Positions 1 to 8,976 are shown, counted from the stretch's first letter. The stretch: 64,000 nt of DNA from Oscillospiraceae bacterium (GCA_017540645.1 JAFYAQ010000022.1:1-64000); one strand, 5' to 3'. Notes: generated from the letters alone by a model not told the origin. A program made the numbers and translations.

Positions 1-930
1 ACGATCACCGGCGCCGCTCAGATGGTCGGCGGCATCCTGATTATCGCCGCCTCCGACGGCCCCATGGCCCAGACCCGCGAGCACCTGCTGCTGGCCCGTC
101 AGGTAAACGTGCCCTATATCCTGGTCTTCCTGAACAAGTGCGACCAGGTCGACGACCCCGAACTGCTGGAGCTGGTCGAGATGGAAGTCCGCGAGCTGCT
201 TGACTTCTACGGCTTCCCCGGCGATGACACCCCCATCGTGAAGGGCTCCGCTCTGAACGCCCTGGCTTCCGAGTCCAAGGACCCCCATGCCCCCGAGTAC
301 GAGTGTATCTGGGAGCTGATGGATGCTGTCGACACCTGGATCAAGACCCCCGAGCGCCAGGAGAACCTGCCCTTCCTGATGCCCATCGAGGACGTGTTCA
401 CCATCTCCGGCCGCGGCACCGTCGTTACCGGCCGTGTGGAGCGTGGCCGCGTCAAGGTCGGCGACAAGGTCCAGATCGTCGGTCTGTCCGATGAGAAGAA
501 GGAGACCACCGTCACCGGTACCGAGATGTTCCACAAGACTCTGGAGTACGCCGAGGCCGGCGACAACGTTGGCTGCCTGCTCCGCGGCATCACCAAGAAA
601 GAGGTCGAGAGAGGCCAGGTCCTGGCTGCTCCCAACTCCATCAACCCCCACACCAAGTTCAAGGGCCAGGTCTACGTCCTGAAGCAGGACGAGGGCGGCC
701 GTCACACCCCCTTCTTCAACAACTATCGTCCCCAGTTCTACTTCCGTACCACCGACGTGACCGGCGTCATCAACCTGCCCGAGGGCACCGAGATGTGCAT
801 GCCCGGCGATAACGTCGATATGGACGTGGAGCTGATCTCCCCCATCGCCATCGAGAAGGGCCTGCGTTTCGCTATCCGTGAGGGTGGCCGTACCGTCGGC
901 TCCGGCGTTGTTATCGAGATCAACGAGTAA
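1..930 (+). CDS. tuf: Elongation factor Tu, 3' part (5' end outside window)
   Basis: This is the C-terminal 309 residues of EF-Tu, the GTPase that delivers aminoacyl-tRNA to the ribosome. The reading frame is open from base 1 and the gene begins upstream of the window. Visible are the end of the G domain, including the GTP-specificity motif NKCD and the SAL motif (KGSALNAL), then domain 2 (the [15 protein letters not shown] stretch) and domain 3 (RTTDVTG, ending in [10 protein letters not shown]). Sequence and length to the stop match the family, so the only abnormality is truncation by the window edge. A strong hairpin terminator follows at once, so tuf is the last gene of its transcription unit, as is usual in the str operon; the upstream genes cannot be seen. 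Confidence 0.97.
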   Translation, partial: TITGAAQMVGGILIIAASDGPMAQTREHLLLARQVNVPYILVFLNKCDQVDDPELLELVEMEVRELLDFYGFPGDDTPIVKGSALNALASESKDPHAPEYECIWELMDAVDTWIKTPERQENLPFLMPIEDVFTISGRGTVVTGRVERGRVKVGDKVQIVGLSDEKKETTVTGTEMFHKTLEYAEAGDNVGCLLRGITKKEVERGQVLAAPNSINPHTKFKGQVYVLKQDEGGRHTPFFNNYRPQFYFRTTDVTGVINLPEGTEMCMPGDNVDMDVELISPIAIEKGLRFAIREGGRTVGSGVVIEINE

Positions 931-946
931 TTCACTTTAACACAAC

Positions 947-979
947 AAAATGGCTGGCAGTTATCCTGCCAGCCATTTT
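947..979. terminator. Bidirectional terminator between tuf and the DUF4830 gene
   Basis: A perfect 14-bp inverted repeat (arms 947-960 and 966-979, AAAATGGCTGGCAG and its complement) has a 5-nt loop. It has T-rich flanks on both strands and lies between two convergent genes, so it can end both transcripts. Confidence 0.85.
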
Positions 980-985
980 GTGCCC

Positions 986-1414
986 TCAGCGCAGTCCCCG
1001 CATTTCGCCGTCCAGGGCGGTGGAATGGATATCGCCACCGATGATCCTGTCTTTGTAGACATACAAAGTGGCGAATGTTTCGTCCTCTCCCTCCGGCTGC
1101 GTCAGCCGGTAGCAGTACATGGTCACCGTTTTTCCCGCGTATTTTGTCAGGTCGAAGCCCTGGGCCTCCTGCAGCTCATTGTATTTGAGCAGCACCTCGG
1201 GGAACACACGGGGCAGCTGGATCATCTGCTCCTTGCAGGGGACCTCCTCCGCCTCCCAGCCCAGGGAGTTCAGGAACGCCAGGCGTTCTTCATTGGTCTT
1301 GCCTCTGTCCGCCTTTGTGCGGCCTTGTATGGGCAGCAGCAGTACCAGAATGGCCGCTGCGATCAGCCCTGTCACCAGTATGGTCCGGCGCCGGACCGGA
1401 TCAAGCTTCCGCAT
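986..1414 (-). CDS. DUF4830 domain-containing membrane-anchored protein
   Basis: A 142-residue protein with an N-terminal membrane anchor (about residues 10-28, TILVTGLIAAAILVLLL) followed by a small soluble domain, presumably outside the cell. The motifs ERLAFLNSLGWE, the FDLTKYAGKTV segment and the closing YKDRIIGGDIHS resemble the DUF4830 family of Firmicute proteins, whose function is unknown. I chose the ATG at 1414 because GGAGG lies 8 bases upstream; the ATG six bases earlier would be only 2 bases from that site. It is divergent from the pseudouridine synthase gene with about 40 bp between the starts, so the two share a promoter region. Family membership is from memory of the pattern; no function is proposed. 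Confidence 0.7.
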   Translation of the reverse strand: MRKLDPVRRRTILVTGLIAAAILVLLLPIQGRTKADRGKTNEERLAFLNSLGWEAEEVPCKEQMIQLPRVFPEVLLKYNELQEAQGFDLTKYAGKTVTMYCYRLTQPEGEDETFATLYVYKDRIIGGDIHSTALDGEMRGLR

Positions 1415-1457
1415 ACCCATCGCCTCCGGCCAATCCTATGGAAATGAGGATCAAAAT

Positions 1458-2180
1458 ATGCCCCTCCACCGTCTGGATAAGATCATCACCGATACCGGCC
1501 TCTGCTCCCGCCGTCAGGCCAGGGAGATTATCTTTCACGGCCGCGCCGCCGTGGACGGTCAGCCGGTCACCGATCCGGCCTTCAAGCTGGACGCCGCGCT
1601 CCACACCGTCACCGTGGACGGGGCGGAGCTGGATGGGGAGGAGCATATTTATATCATGATGAACAAACCCGGCGGTGTGCTGACCGCCGCCCGGGACAAG
1701 CGCGCCCCCACCGTGCTGGACGCCATCCCGGCCGAATGGAAGAAGCGGGGCGTATTCCCGGTGGGGCGTCTGGATAAGGACACCACCGGCCTTCTGCTGC
1801 TGACGGACGACGGCCCCTTCGCCCATCGGGTGATCTCTCCCCGCTCCCATATCGGCAAGCTGTACGAGGCGCAGGTGGATGGTGTGCCCACAGCCTCGGA
1901 CGCCGAGGCCTTTCGCGAGGGCATCGTCCTGGCCGACGGCACCCGCTGCCTTCCCGCAGAGCTGACGGACCTGGGGGAGGGAAAGGTTCGGGTGGTGGTC
2001 TTCGAGGGCAAGTACCACCAGGTCAAGCGCATGCTGGCCGCCCGGTATCTCCCGGTGCTCGCCCTCCGCCGTCTTCGGATCGGCGGTCTCTGGCTGGACG
2101 AGAGTCTGAAGCCGGGGGAATATCGCCGTCTCAGCCGGGAGGAACTGCTCTCCATCGGCCCGGAACTATTGTCGAAATGA
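1458..2180 (+). CDS. RsuA/RluB-family rRNA pseudouridine synthase
   Basis: This 240-residue enzyme isomerises a specific uridine in rRNA to pseudouridine. An S4 RNA-binding domain occupies about residues 1-60 (RLDKIITDTGLCSRRQA). The catalytic domain follows, with the family motif GRLDKDTTGLLLLTDDG, whose Asp is the expected nucleophile, and the C-terminal EGKYHQVKRM and LRRLRIGG motifs. The short length and single S4 domain fit the RsuA branch (16S U516 in E. coli) better than RluA. The ATG at 1458 gives a standard S4 N-terminus, and TGAGGA lies upstream; reading frame extends further 5' without a family-like sequence. Which uridine is modified cannot be decided from sequence alone. Confidence 0.9.
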   Translation: MPLHRLDKIITDTGLCSRRQAREIIFHGRAAVDGQPVTDPAFKLDAALHTVTVDGAELDGEEHIYIMMNKPGGVLTAARDKRAPTVLDAIPAEWKKRGVFPVGRLDKDTTGLLLLTDDGPFAHRVISPRSHIGKLYEAQVDGVPTASDAEAFREGIVLADGTRCLPAELTDLGEGKVRVVVFEGKYHQVKRMLAARYLPVLALRRLRIGGLWLDESLKPGEYRRLSREELLSIGPELLSK

Positions 2181-2309
2181 CGAAGCTTATTTGTCGGAAA
2201 ATGTCCGGATTTATCGTTATTTCTGCCAAGTCAGACCGTTTTTTCTCTTCCTATCTATGCGTAAATCGGTAAGGGTTAAAAATATTTACAAATTTCAAAC
2301 AAATCGCTA

Positions 2310-2338
2310 TTGCATTTTGCACAGAAATAGGGTATAGT
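2310..2338 (+). promoter_or_regulatory. Sigma-70 type promoter of the pucR-ftsEX operon
   Basis: TTGCAT (2310-2315) and TATAGT (2333-2338) are separated by 17 bp in an AT-rich stretch just upstream of the regulator gene. The expected start point near 2345 leaves room for the AGGGGAGG site before the ATG at 2399 but not for the earlier ATG at 2354. Confidence 0.7.
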
Positions 2339-2398
2339 GTAAAATAACTAAAAATGAACAGTTGTTTTTGGCACAGGAAAGAAAGACAGGGGAGGCAT

Positions 2399-3499
2399 AT
2401 GGAAATGTCAAGCAGAATTTTTCAGGGCATTATTTTGCAGATGAAGGATGCCACCGACCGCTGCATCGGCGTGGTGGATGACCGGGGGAGCGTGGTCGCC
2501 TGCAGTGAGCTGAGCATGATCGGTACCCGGCTGGAGGACTTCCACGGGGCGCTGGGTGACTACCCCGATCAGGTTTTTACATCCAATCTTCGTACCTACA
2601 AACCGGTCAGCGGACCGAACGCACACCTGGATTATGCCGTCTTTGTAGATGGGAAGGACAACACCGCTCGCTGCGTGTGCCTCCTGGCCAGCGTGGCCTT
2701 CCAGGAGGCCAAGATCAACTACGAAGAGAAGCACAACAAGACCATCTTCGTAAAGAACATCATCTCCGACAACATCCTGCCCGGGGACATCTATATCCGT
2801 GCCAAGGAACTGCACTTCTCCGCCGATGTGCCCCGTGTGGTGTTTCTGATCCGTCAGCTGGACCACACGGAAGTCTCCGCCCTGGAGACTCTGTCCAACA
2901 TGTTCCCGGACCGGCAGAAGGACTTTGTGCTGAGCATCAATGAAAACGATCTGGTGCTGATCAAGGAACTTCCCAGCCTCCAGGAGAACGACCAGGAGGT
3001 GTACGACATCGCCGAATCCATTGAGGCGAAGCTGCGCACCGAGCTGAATGTGGGCTGCGTGATCGGCATCAGCACCGCCGCCAAGCATCTGCGTGTCCTG
3101 GCCGCCAAGTACAAGGAAGCGCAGATCGCCATTGATGTGGGCAAGGTCTTCGACACGGAAAAGTCCATCATCCACTATGACAACCTGGGCATCGGCCGGC
3201 TGATCTACCAGCTTCCCACCACCCTGTGCGAGATGTTCCTCAACGAGGTGTTCAAGCGCAATCCCATCGAGTCCCTGGACCAAGAGACTCTGTACACCAT
3301 CAACAAATTCTTTGAAAACAACCTGAACGTGTCCGAGACCTCCCGCAAGCTGTTCGTCCACCGGAATACCCTGGTATACCGTCTGGAGAAGATCAAAAAG
3401 CTCACGGGTCTGGATCTGCGGCAGTTTGATCACGCCATCATCTTCAAGGTGGCCCTGATGGTCAAAAAGTATCTCAATTCCCAGAAGAAAGAGGCCTGA
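2399..3499 (+). CDS. PucR/CdaR-type transcriptional regulator
   Basis: A 366-residue regulator. The C-terminal 60 residues form the PucR-type helix-turn-helix (FFENNLNVSETSRKL, then VHRNTLVYRLEKI and the LDLRQFDHAI segment), as in CdaR and PucR, which respond to sugar diacids or purine catabolites. The N-terminal two-thirds has no catalytic motif and probably forms the sensory region (about 1-130) and a GGDEF-like middle region (about 160-290), the usual layout of this family. The ATG at 2399 is preceded by AGGGGAGG at good spacing; the in-frame ATG at 2354 lies too close to the predicted transcription start. It is the first gene of a run continuing into ftsE only 32 bp later, an unusual neighbour for cell-division genes. 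Its ligand is unknown. Confidence 0.8.
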   Translation: MEMSSRIFQGIILQMKDATDRCIGVVDDRGSVVACSELSMIGTRLEDFHGALGDYPDQVFTSNLRTYKPVSGPNAHLDYAVFVDGKDNTARCVCLLASVAFQEAKINYEEKHNKTIFVKNIISDNILPGDIYIRAKELHFSADVPRVVFLIRQLDHTEVSALETLSNMFPDRQKDFVLSINENDLVLIKELPSLQENDQEVYDIAESIEAKLRTELNVGCVIGISTAAKHLRVLAAKYKEAQIAIDVGKVFDTEKSIIHYDNLGIGRLIYQLPTTLCEMFLNEVFKRNPIESLDQETLYTINKFFENNLNVSETSRKLFVHRNTLVYRLEKIKKLTGLDLRQFDHAIIFKVALMVKKYLNSQKKEA

Positions 3500-3531
3500 C
3501 CGGCCGAGGACCAGAAACAGGAGAAATTCAA

Positions 3532-4224
3532 ATGGTCATCTTAAAGGACGTAAAAGTGACATACCCCGGAAACAAGAAGCCGACGCTGCTGGATCTGGAC
3601 CTGACGATCCGGGATGGGGAGTTCGTCTTTCTTGTGGGACCCTCCGGGTCGGGTAAGTCCACCATCATCAAACTCCTCACCGGCGAGATCCGGGCCAACG
3701 GCGGCAAGATCAAGGTGAATCGCTTTGACCTGCGCACCATAAAGCGCCATAACCTTCCCAAGCTGCGCCGTACGCTGGGGGTCATTTTCCAGGATTTCCG
3801 CCTGATCGACGATATGACGGTGTATGAAAACGTAGCCTTTGCTATGCGCGTGGTGGGGGCCAGCGACCAGGATATCCGCAAGCGGGTGCCCTATGTACTG
3901 AAGCTTGTGGGCCTGGAAAACTGCGGCAGCCGTCTGCCCCGGGAACTGTCCGGCGGCGAGCAGCAGCGGGTGGCCATTGCCCGCGCCCTGGTAAACTCCC
4001 CGGAGACCATTATCGCGGACGAGCCTACCGGCAACCTGGATCCTGCCAAGAGCTTGGAGATCATGCTCCTTCTTCGGAAAATCAATGAGCTGGGGACCAC
4101 CGTTCTGGTAGTGACGCATGAAAAAGAACTGGTGAACGCATTTGGCAAGCGGGTCGTTGTTCTGGAAAACGGCGTCCTCATCAGCGATGAGGAAGGCGGG
4201 TATTTCGGCAAACGGGATGAATAA
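3532..4224 (+). CDS. ftsE: Cell division ATP-binding protein FtsE
   Basis: A 230-residue ABC ATPase. Walker A is GPSGSGKST near residue 40, the signature motif LSGGEQQRVAIARAL near 140, and Walker B plus D-loop IIADEPTGNLDP near 165; the Q-loop is VIFQDFRLI. The last motif, together with ftsX 2 bp downstream, identifies FtsE rather than a LolD-type exporter. FtsE and FtsX form a membrane complex that does not transport a substrate but transmits ATP-hydrolysis cycles across the membrane to switch on peptidoglycan hydrolases. The likely partners here are the two M23 proteins encoded next. The ribosome binding site is AGGAGA, and translation is probably coupled to ftsX. Confidence 0.96.
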   Translation: MVILKDVKVTYPGNKKPTLLDLDLTIRDGEFVFLVGPSGSGKSTIIKLLTGEIRANGGKIKVNRFDLRTIKRHNLPKLRRTLGVIFQDFRLIDDMTVYENVAFAMRVVGASDQDIRKRVPYVLKLVGLENCGSRLPRELSGGEQQRVAIARALVNSPETIIADEPTGNLDPAKSLEIMLLLRKINELGTTVLVVTHEKELVNAFGKRVVVLENGVLISDEEGGYFGKRDE

Positions 4225-4226
4225 CA

Positions 4227-5126
4227 ATGAGAATTAATCAATTTGGATATTTGCTTAAAGAGGGCATCAAGGGCGTTTTTTCCCACGGCTTTCGCTCTTT
4301 TGCCTCTGTGGCGGTGATTTCCGCCTGTCTGATCATCATGGGCGCCTTTTCCATGGTGGCTCTGAATGTGAACGCTTTCATCGGCGATATGGAGGACGAC
4401 AGTCAGGTCCTGGCCTTTGTGGACGACGCGCTCTCGGAGGAGGACGCCCGTTCTCTGGAGGGTTATATCCGCTCCATATCCAACGTGGAGGATGTGGCCT
4501 TTGTCTCCCGCGCGGAGGCCATGGAGAACTATAAGGCGACTTTTGAGGATCAGACTCTGTTCGAAACCATTGACGAGACCGCGTTCCGGCACCGCTATGT
4601 GGTGTATCTGAACGACATTACCCTGATGGATTCCACGGCGGAAGCCCTCCGGGCGGTGGGCGGCATCGCCGAGGTGATGGCGGAGACCCGCATCGCCCGG
4701 GGATTCATCGCCGTGCGGAACGTAGTGAGCATCGTTGCGCTGGTACTGAGTCTCATCCTGCTGGTGGTCTCGCTGTTCATGATGAGCAGCACTGTCAAGC
4801 TGGCCGCGTTCACCCGCCGGGACGAGATCGCGGTCATGAAGATGGTCGGCGCCAGCAACAGCTTTATCCGCATCCCCTTCATTGTGGAGGGGCTGGTCAT
4901 GGGCATCCTGGGTGCGGGGATCAGCTTTTTGCTGGAGTGGTTCATCTATAACATGGTCAGCAGCCGCATCGCCCTGAGTCTGGGCAGCAATCTGGCCGGC
5001 AAGCTTTTCACCGCTCTGCCCTTTGCCCAGGTCATGACGCCCCTTCTGATCGCCAACATGGTGATCGGCATCCTGATCGGCGCTTTTGGCGGCGCTATGG
5101 CCATCCGCAACTACTTAAAGGTATAA
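4227..5126 (+). CDS. ftsX: Cell division permease-like protein FtsX
   Basis: A 299-residue membrane protein with the FtsX layout: a short cytoplasmic N-terminus, TM1 at about 21-45, an extracellular domain of roughly 120 residues (about 50-165) and three more TM segments in the C-terminal half. The FtsX motif DEIAVMKMVGASNSFIRIPF lies after the second TM. The extracellular loop is the part that contacts coiled-coil hydrolases or their activators (PcsB and CwlO in Gram-positives, EnvC in E. coli). It starts 2 bp after ftsE and ends 4 bp before the first M23 gene, so the four products are probably made together. Confidence 0.95.
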   Translation: MRINQFGYLLKEGIKGVFSHGFRSFASVAVISACLIIMGAFSMVALNVNAFIGDMEDDSQVLAFVDDALSEEDARSLEGYIRSISNVEDVAFVSRAEAMENYKATFEDQTLFETIDETAFRHRYVVYLNDITLMDSTAEALRAVGGIAEVMAETRIARGFIAVRNVVSIVALVLSLILLVVSLFMMSSTVKLAAFTRRDEIAVMKMVGASNSFIRIPFIVEGLVMGILGAGISFLLEWFIYNMVSSRIALSLGSNLAGKLFTALPFAQVMTPLLIANMVIGILIGAFGGAMAIRNYLKV

Positions 5127-5130
5127 ACAG

Positions 5131-6420
5131 ATGATGAAAAGAGCGAAACTGTTTTCCCGCACGCTGCCGGCCCTGTTTCTGGCGGCGGTCCTGGCCTTCA
5201 CGCCTCTTTGCTCCCTGGGGGCCCACGCCGTGACCCAGGACGAGATCGACAAGCTGAAGGAAGAACTGGCCGAGCTGGAGGCCCAAGGAAAGGCACAGCA
5301 GGAGGTCATTGACCAGCTGACGGATGCCCGGGCACTGATCGTGGAGCGGAAGGAAGCGCTGGACAAGAAGATCGAGATCACCCAGCGCCAGATCGACGTT
5401 CTCAACAACCAGATCACTTTGTACGATGAGATCCTGGGGGAGAAGGAGTCGGAGCTGCTGCTGGCGCAGGAAGCGGAGAGCAATCAGGTCCAGCTCCTGC
5501 GCGCAAGGATGCGCGCCATGGAGGAGAGCGGCGATAACTCCCTTATGGCCTATATCTTCCAGGCTGACAGCGTCACAGATCTTCTGGCAAGGCTGGCGGA
5601 CGTCAACGACATCATGCACTATGACCAGATCCTGGAGGCGGATTACACCGCCGCCCGGGAGGATGTGCAGGTGATCCGCGACAGCTATGAGGAGATGCTG
5701 GCCAAGCAGGAAGCCATCAGCCGGGAAATGGACCGTCGGACGGAGGAGCTGAACGCCCAGACGGAGGCAGCCTCCGCCCTGATCGCCGAGCTCAACGAGC
5801 AGTCCGATAACGCGCAGGCAGAATTCGACGCCATTGCCGACGCCCGTGCCAAGGGCGAGGCGGAACTGAACGCTCTCATAAAGAAAAAGCAGGAGGAAGA
5901 GGAAGCTGCCCGCCGTGCGGCGGCCGCAGCGGCGGCAGCGGCAGCGGCGGCCAGTGGTCAGCAGAGCTCCGGCGGTTCCTCCGGCGGAGGCACCGGCTCC
6001 GCCGTCAGTCTCAGCAGCCTTATGTGGCCGGTGCCCAGCTGCAACATCATCACGTCCCGCTTCGGCTACCGGACCTCGCCCACGGCGGGGGCCAGCAGCT
6101 ACCACGGCGGCCTTGACATCGGCGCCTCCGCCGGAGCGGCCATCGTGGCTGCCCAAAAGGGTACGGTGATCCTGGCCTCCTCCATCAGCGGCTATGGCAA
6201 CACTGTTATGATCGACCACGGCGGCGGCGTTGTCACCCTCTACGGGCACATGTCCTCCATCAGCGTCAGCTACGGACAGAAGGTGTCCCAGGGCCAGACC
6301 ATCGGCAAGGTGGGCTCCACCGGCATTTCCACCGGCCCGCATTGCCACTTTGAGATCCGTGTCAACGGCAGTCAGACAAACCCCGCCCCCTATTTCTCCG
6401 GGCTTGTTTACTACTGCTGA
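5131..6420 (+). CDS. Coiled-coil M23 (LytM) peptidoglycan endopeptidase, probable FtsEX partner
   Basis: A 429-residue exported protein. A signal peptide covers about 1-31 (hydrophobic core ALFLAAVLAFTPLCSLGAHA). A long coiled coil rich in Glu, Gln and Leu runs over about 35-250, then an Ala/Ser/Gly linker (255-290), then a C-terminal LytM domain. All expected M23 zinc and catalytic positions are present: His325 and Asp329 (HGGLD), the YGHM histidine, and HCH at 404-406. This is the domain order of EnvC/CwlO-like proteins whose coiled coil docks on FtsX. Its position 4 bp after ftsX supports it as the hydrolase controlled by FtsEX. The exact peptide bond cut is unknown. Confidence 0.9.
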   Translation: MMKRAKLFSRTLPALFLAAVLAFTPLCSLGAHAVTQDEIDKLKEELAELEAQGKAQQEVIDQLTDARALIVERKEALDKKIEITQRQIDVLNNQITLYDEILGEKESELLLAQEAESNQVQLLRARMRAMEESGDNSLMAYIFQADSVTDLLARLADVNDIMHYDQILEADYTAAREDVQVIRDSYEEMLAKQEAISREMDRRTEELNAQTEAASALIAELNEQSDNAQAEFDAIADARAKGEAELNALIKKKQEEEEAARRAAAAAAAAAAAASGQQSSGGSSGGGTGSAVSLSSLMWPVPSCNIITSRFGYRTSPTAGASSYHGGLDIGASAGAAIVAAQKGTVILASSISGYGNTVMIDHGGGVVTLYGHMSSISVSYGQKVSQGQTIGKVGSTGISTGPHCHFEIRVNGSQTNPAPYFSGLVYYC

Positions 6421-6453
6421 TCCAACGGACAGCGGAATCGTAAGTGAGGTATC

Positions 6454-7791
6454 ATGAACAAACGTCAAAAAAGGCTGATTTCATTTATCTGCGTTTTTCT
6501 GGCTGTATTGATGGCCTTCTCCCTGCTTTTGTCGGTGTTTTCCTCTCTGGCAGTGGATGAATCGGATCTCGCGCGGATTCGGGAACGCCGCACCCAGCTC
6601 CAGACCCAGCTTTCCCAGCAGGCGGAGCTGATCCAGGAACTTTCCCGGGGCGAGGCCCTGATCGTAGACCGGAAGGCGGCGCTGGACGGACTGATCTCCC
6701 TGAACCGGCAGGATATTTCTCTGCTGGAGGAGGAGATATCCGCCTATGACGAGATCCTCTGGTACAAAGGCCTGGAAGTGGAACACGCCACCCAGGTGGA
6801 GACGACCCAGTCAGAGCTTCTCCGGGAACGGATGCGGGCCATGGAGGAGAGCGGGGATGAGAGCTATCTCACCTTCCTCTTCAATGCCGAGAGCCTGACG
6901 GACCTGCTTTCCCGCCTGGGGGATGTGACGGACATCATGCGCTATGACCGTGATCTGGAGACCGCCTATCGGGAGGCCAGGAGCCGGGTGGAGACCCTGC
7001 GGGACGAGTATGAGCTGGCCCGTATGGAGCAGGAGGGAATCCGCTCCCAGCTCAGTGAACGGCAGGAGGAACTGAACGCCCAGGTGGAATCCGCCACGGC
7101 GCTGATCTCTCAGCTGGCGGACATGGGCGAAGCCGCCCAGAAGGAGTATGAGGCCATTGCCCAGGCCGAGCAGCAGGCCATGCAGGAAGAGCAGGCGGCG
7201 CTGGCCGCCATTGCCTATCAGCAGGAGCAGGCTCGCCTGGCAGCCCTGGCGGCCGCCCAGGCCCAGGCGGCGGCGCAGGCAGCGGCCCAGGCCCAGGCCT
7301 CCGGCTCTGCCGGTTCCGGCAATTTCAGCGGCACCTACGCAGCCACCTACGGCGCTGCCGCCTCCGCGGCCGGCGGCGGCTTTATCTGGCCCACCGACAG
7401 CACCTACATCACCTCCAACTATGGCGGACGTGATGCCCCTACTGCCGGCGCCAGCTCCTACCATCAGGCCATTGATATCGGCGCCGCGGCCGGATCCCCC
7501 ATATACGCGGTGGCGGACGGACAGGTTGCGGTGGCGACCTACAATAACGGGCTCGGAAACTATGTCACCATCGCCCATAGCGGGGACACCTCCACCCGCT
7601 ATTCCCACATGACCAATTTCATTGTGCAGCCCGGGCAGTATGTCACTCAGGGCCAGATCATCGGGTATGTCGGCTCCACCGGCATTGCCACCGGCGATCA
7701 TCTGGACTTTGCCGTGACCGCCAACGGCGTCTCCGTCGATCCCCTGAGCTATTACAACAGCAGCGTGCTTACCTTTGACCCCAGCGCCTGA
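6454..7791 (+). CDS. Second coiled-coil M23 protein with altered zinc-ligand motif
   Basis: A 445-residue paralogue of the preceding gene with the same order: signal peptide (about 1-30), coiled coil (about 35-265), Ala/Gln-rich linker and C-terminal LytM domain. The first pair His337/Asp341 (HQAID) and the YSHM histidine are kept. The HxH motif, however, reads H416-L417-D418, so Asp replaces the histidine that normally completes the zinc site. The domain may therefore bind metal poorly and act as an activator, as degenerate EnvC does, or use Asp as a substitute ligand. The two proteins share the MRAMEESGD stretch and overall pattern, which indicates tandem duplication. It lies 33 bp after the first copy in the same operon. 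Confidence 0.88.
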   Translation: MNKRQKRLISFICVFLAVLMAFSLLLSVFSSLAVDESDLARIRERRTQLQTQLSQQAELIQELSRGEALIVDRKAALDGLISLNRQDISLLEEEISAYDEILWYKGLEVEHATQVETTQSELLRERMRAMEESGDESYLTFLFNAESLTDLLSRLGDVTDIMRYDRDLETAYREARSRVETLRDEYELARMEQEGIRSQLSERQEELNAQVESATALISQLADMGEAAQKEYEAIAQAEQQAMQEEQAALAAIAYQQEQARLAALAAAQAQAAAQAAAQAQASGSAGSGNFSGTYAATYGAAASAAGGGFIWPTDSTYITSNYGGRDAPTAGASSYHQAIDIGAAAGSPIYAVADGQVAVATYNNGLGNYVTIAHSGDTSTRYSHMTNFIVQPGQYVTQGQIIGYVGSTGIATGDHLDFAVTANGVSVDPLSYYNSSVLTFDPSA

Positions 7792-7811
7792 AAAGGGAGG
7801 ACGAGCGACAT

Positions 7812-8957
7812 ATGAGAAGGATCCCAAGATTTGTATGGACGCTGCTTTCCTGCCTTGTCTGCATCATTGTCACCGCGGTGGCCTGTCTGGTGCTGATGGA
7901 CAGGAGCGCATCCTCCGATAAGTACCTGGAAGTCATCGGCATCGTGGAGAACGAGTATTTTAAGGAAACCGATGTCTCCGGGATGGCAGACGCCTCTGCC
8001 AAGGCCATGGTCGCCGAGCTGGGCGATCCGTCCAGCTATTATATGACCGGCCAGGAGTATGAGGAATACAAGCTGGCCATGACCAACCGGTATGTGGGCA
8101 TCGGCATCGCCACGGAGTACAGCGAGAAGTACGGCTTTCTCTCCGTATCCGCCGTCACGCCGGGCTCTCCGGCGGATCTGGCCCACATCAAGGTGGGCAA
8201 TCTGATCTCCGCGGTGGACACCATCGACGTCTCAAGGTATGATCCGGACAGGCTTCTGAAACTGTTCCAGACCTATGAGTCCAAAGAAAGAGAAGAGGAC
8301 CGGTACTTCACGGTCCACCTGCTCAACACCCAGGGCGGTAAGGCCGAAGTCAGACTCAAATGCGAGCTGATCTATTCGGAGCCCGTGTTCTATCACATCG
8401 TGGAGGACACCACCTTCGGCTATGTGAAGATCGTCAACTTTGACGACAGCGCGGCGGTGGCTTTCCGCAGCGCGGTCGCTTCCCTCCAGAACATGGGCGC
8501 CACGGCGCTGATCCTGGACGTGCGGGACAACGCCACGGGGAAACCGGCGGAAATGGGGAATGTGCTGGACTTCCTTCTGCCCAAGGGAGATCTGTTCCTT
8601 CTTCGGGATCGGAGCGGAAAGGAGACCACCTACTCCTCCGGCAACGACTATGTCGGTCTTCCCATGACGGTGATCGCCAACCAGAACACCGCCGACGCGG
8701 CGGAGATGTTCACCTGCGTCATGCAGCAGGCGGGCGTCACCATCGTGGGACGCCGGACGGCGGCTTCGGCTCTCAGTCAGACCATCGTGGAGTTGGAGGA
8801 CGGCAGCGCGGTGCGCATTTCCAGCTACGAATACCTGACGCCGGACAAAAAGAGCATGTCGGAGCTGAACGGCGTCATGCCGGATGTGAGCTCCTATATG
8901 ATCGAAGACAGCGACATGGACGTGCAGCTGGAGGCAGCCAAGGACGTGCTGAGCTGA
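7812..8957 (+). CDS. S41 (C-terminal processing) peptidase homologue lacking Ser-Lys catalytic pair
   Basis: A 381-residue membrane-anchored protein: TM at about 9-30, an N-terminal helical segment with the DPSSYYM motif, a PDZ-like domain (about 95-175, VSAVTPGSPADLAHIKVGN) and an S41 fold (about 190-375, GYVKIVNFDDSA, LILDVRDNATG, NGVMPDV). In CtpB/Tsp the nucleophilic Ser lies three residues before the Glu of SASASEI; here that position is Asp295 (TADAAEM). The general-base Lys of FGKG is Ser319 (AASALSQ), while the Gln four residues on (Gln323) remains. It is therefore probably catalytically dead and may be a scaffold or PDZ regulator. ctpB also neighbours ftsEX in Bacillus subtilis, so the locus is conserved while the active site is not. 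Confidence 0.88.
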   Translation: MRRIPRFVWTLLSCLVCIIVTAVACLVLMDRSASSDKYLEVIGIVENEYFKETDVSGMADASAKAMVAELGDPSSYYMTGQEYEEYKLAMTNRYVGIGIATEYSEKYGFLSVSAVTPGSPADLAHIKVGNLISAVDTIDVSRYDPDRLLKLFQTYESKEREEDRYFTVHLLNTQGGKAEVRLKCELIYSEPVFYHIVEDTTFGYVKIVNFDDSAAVAFRSAVASLQNMGATALILDVRDNATGKPAEMGNVLDFLLPKGDLFLLRDRSGKETTYSSGNDYVGLPMTVIANQNTADAAEMFTCVMQQAGVTIVGRRTAASALSQTIVELEDGSAVRISSYEYLTPDKKSMSELNGVMPDVSSYMIEDSDMDVQLEAAKDVLS

Positions 8958-8976
8958 AAATAGGGAATAAACCAGA

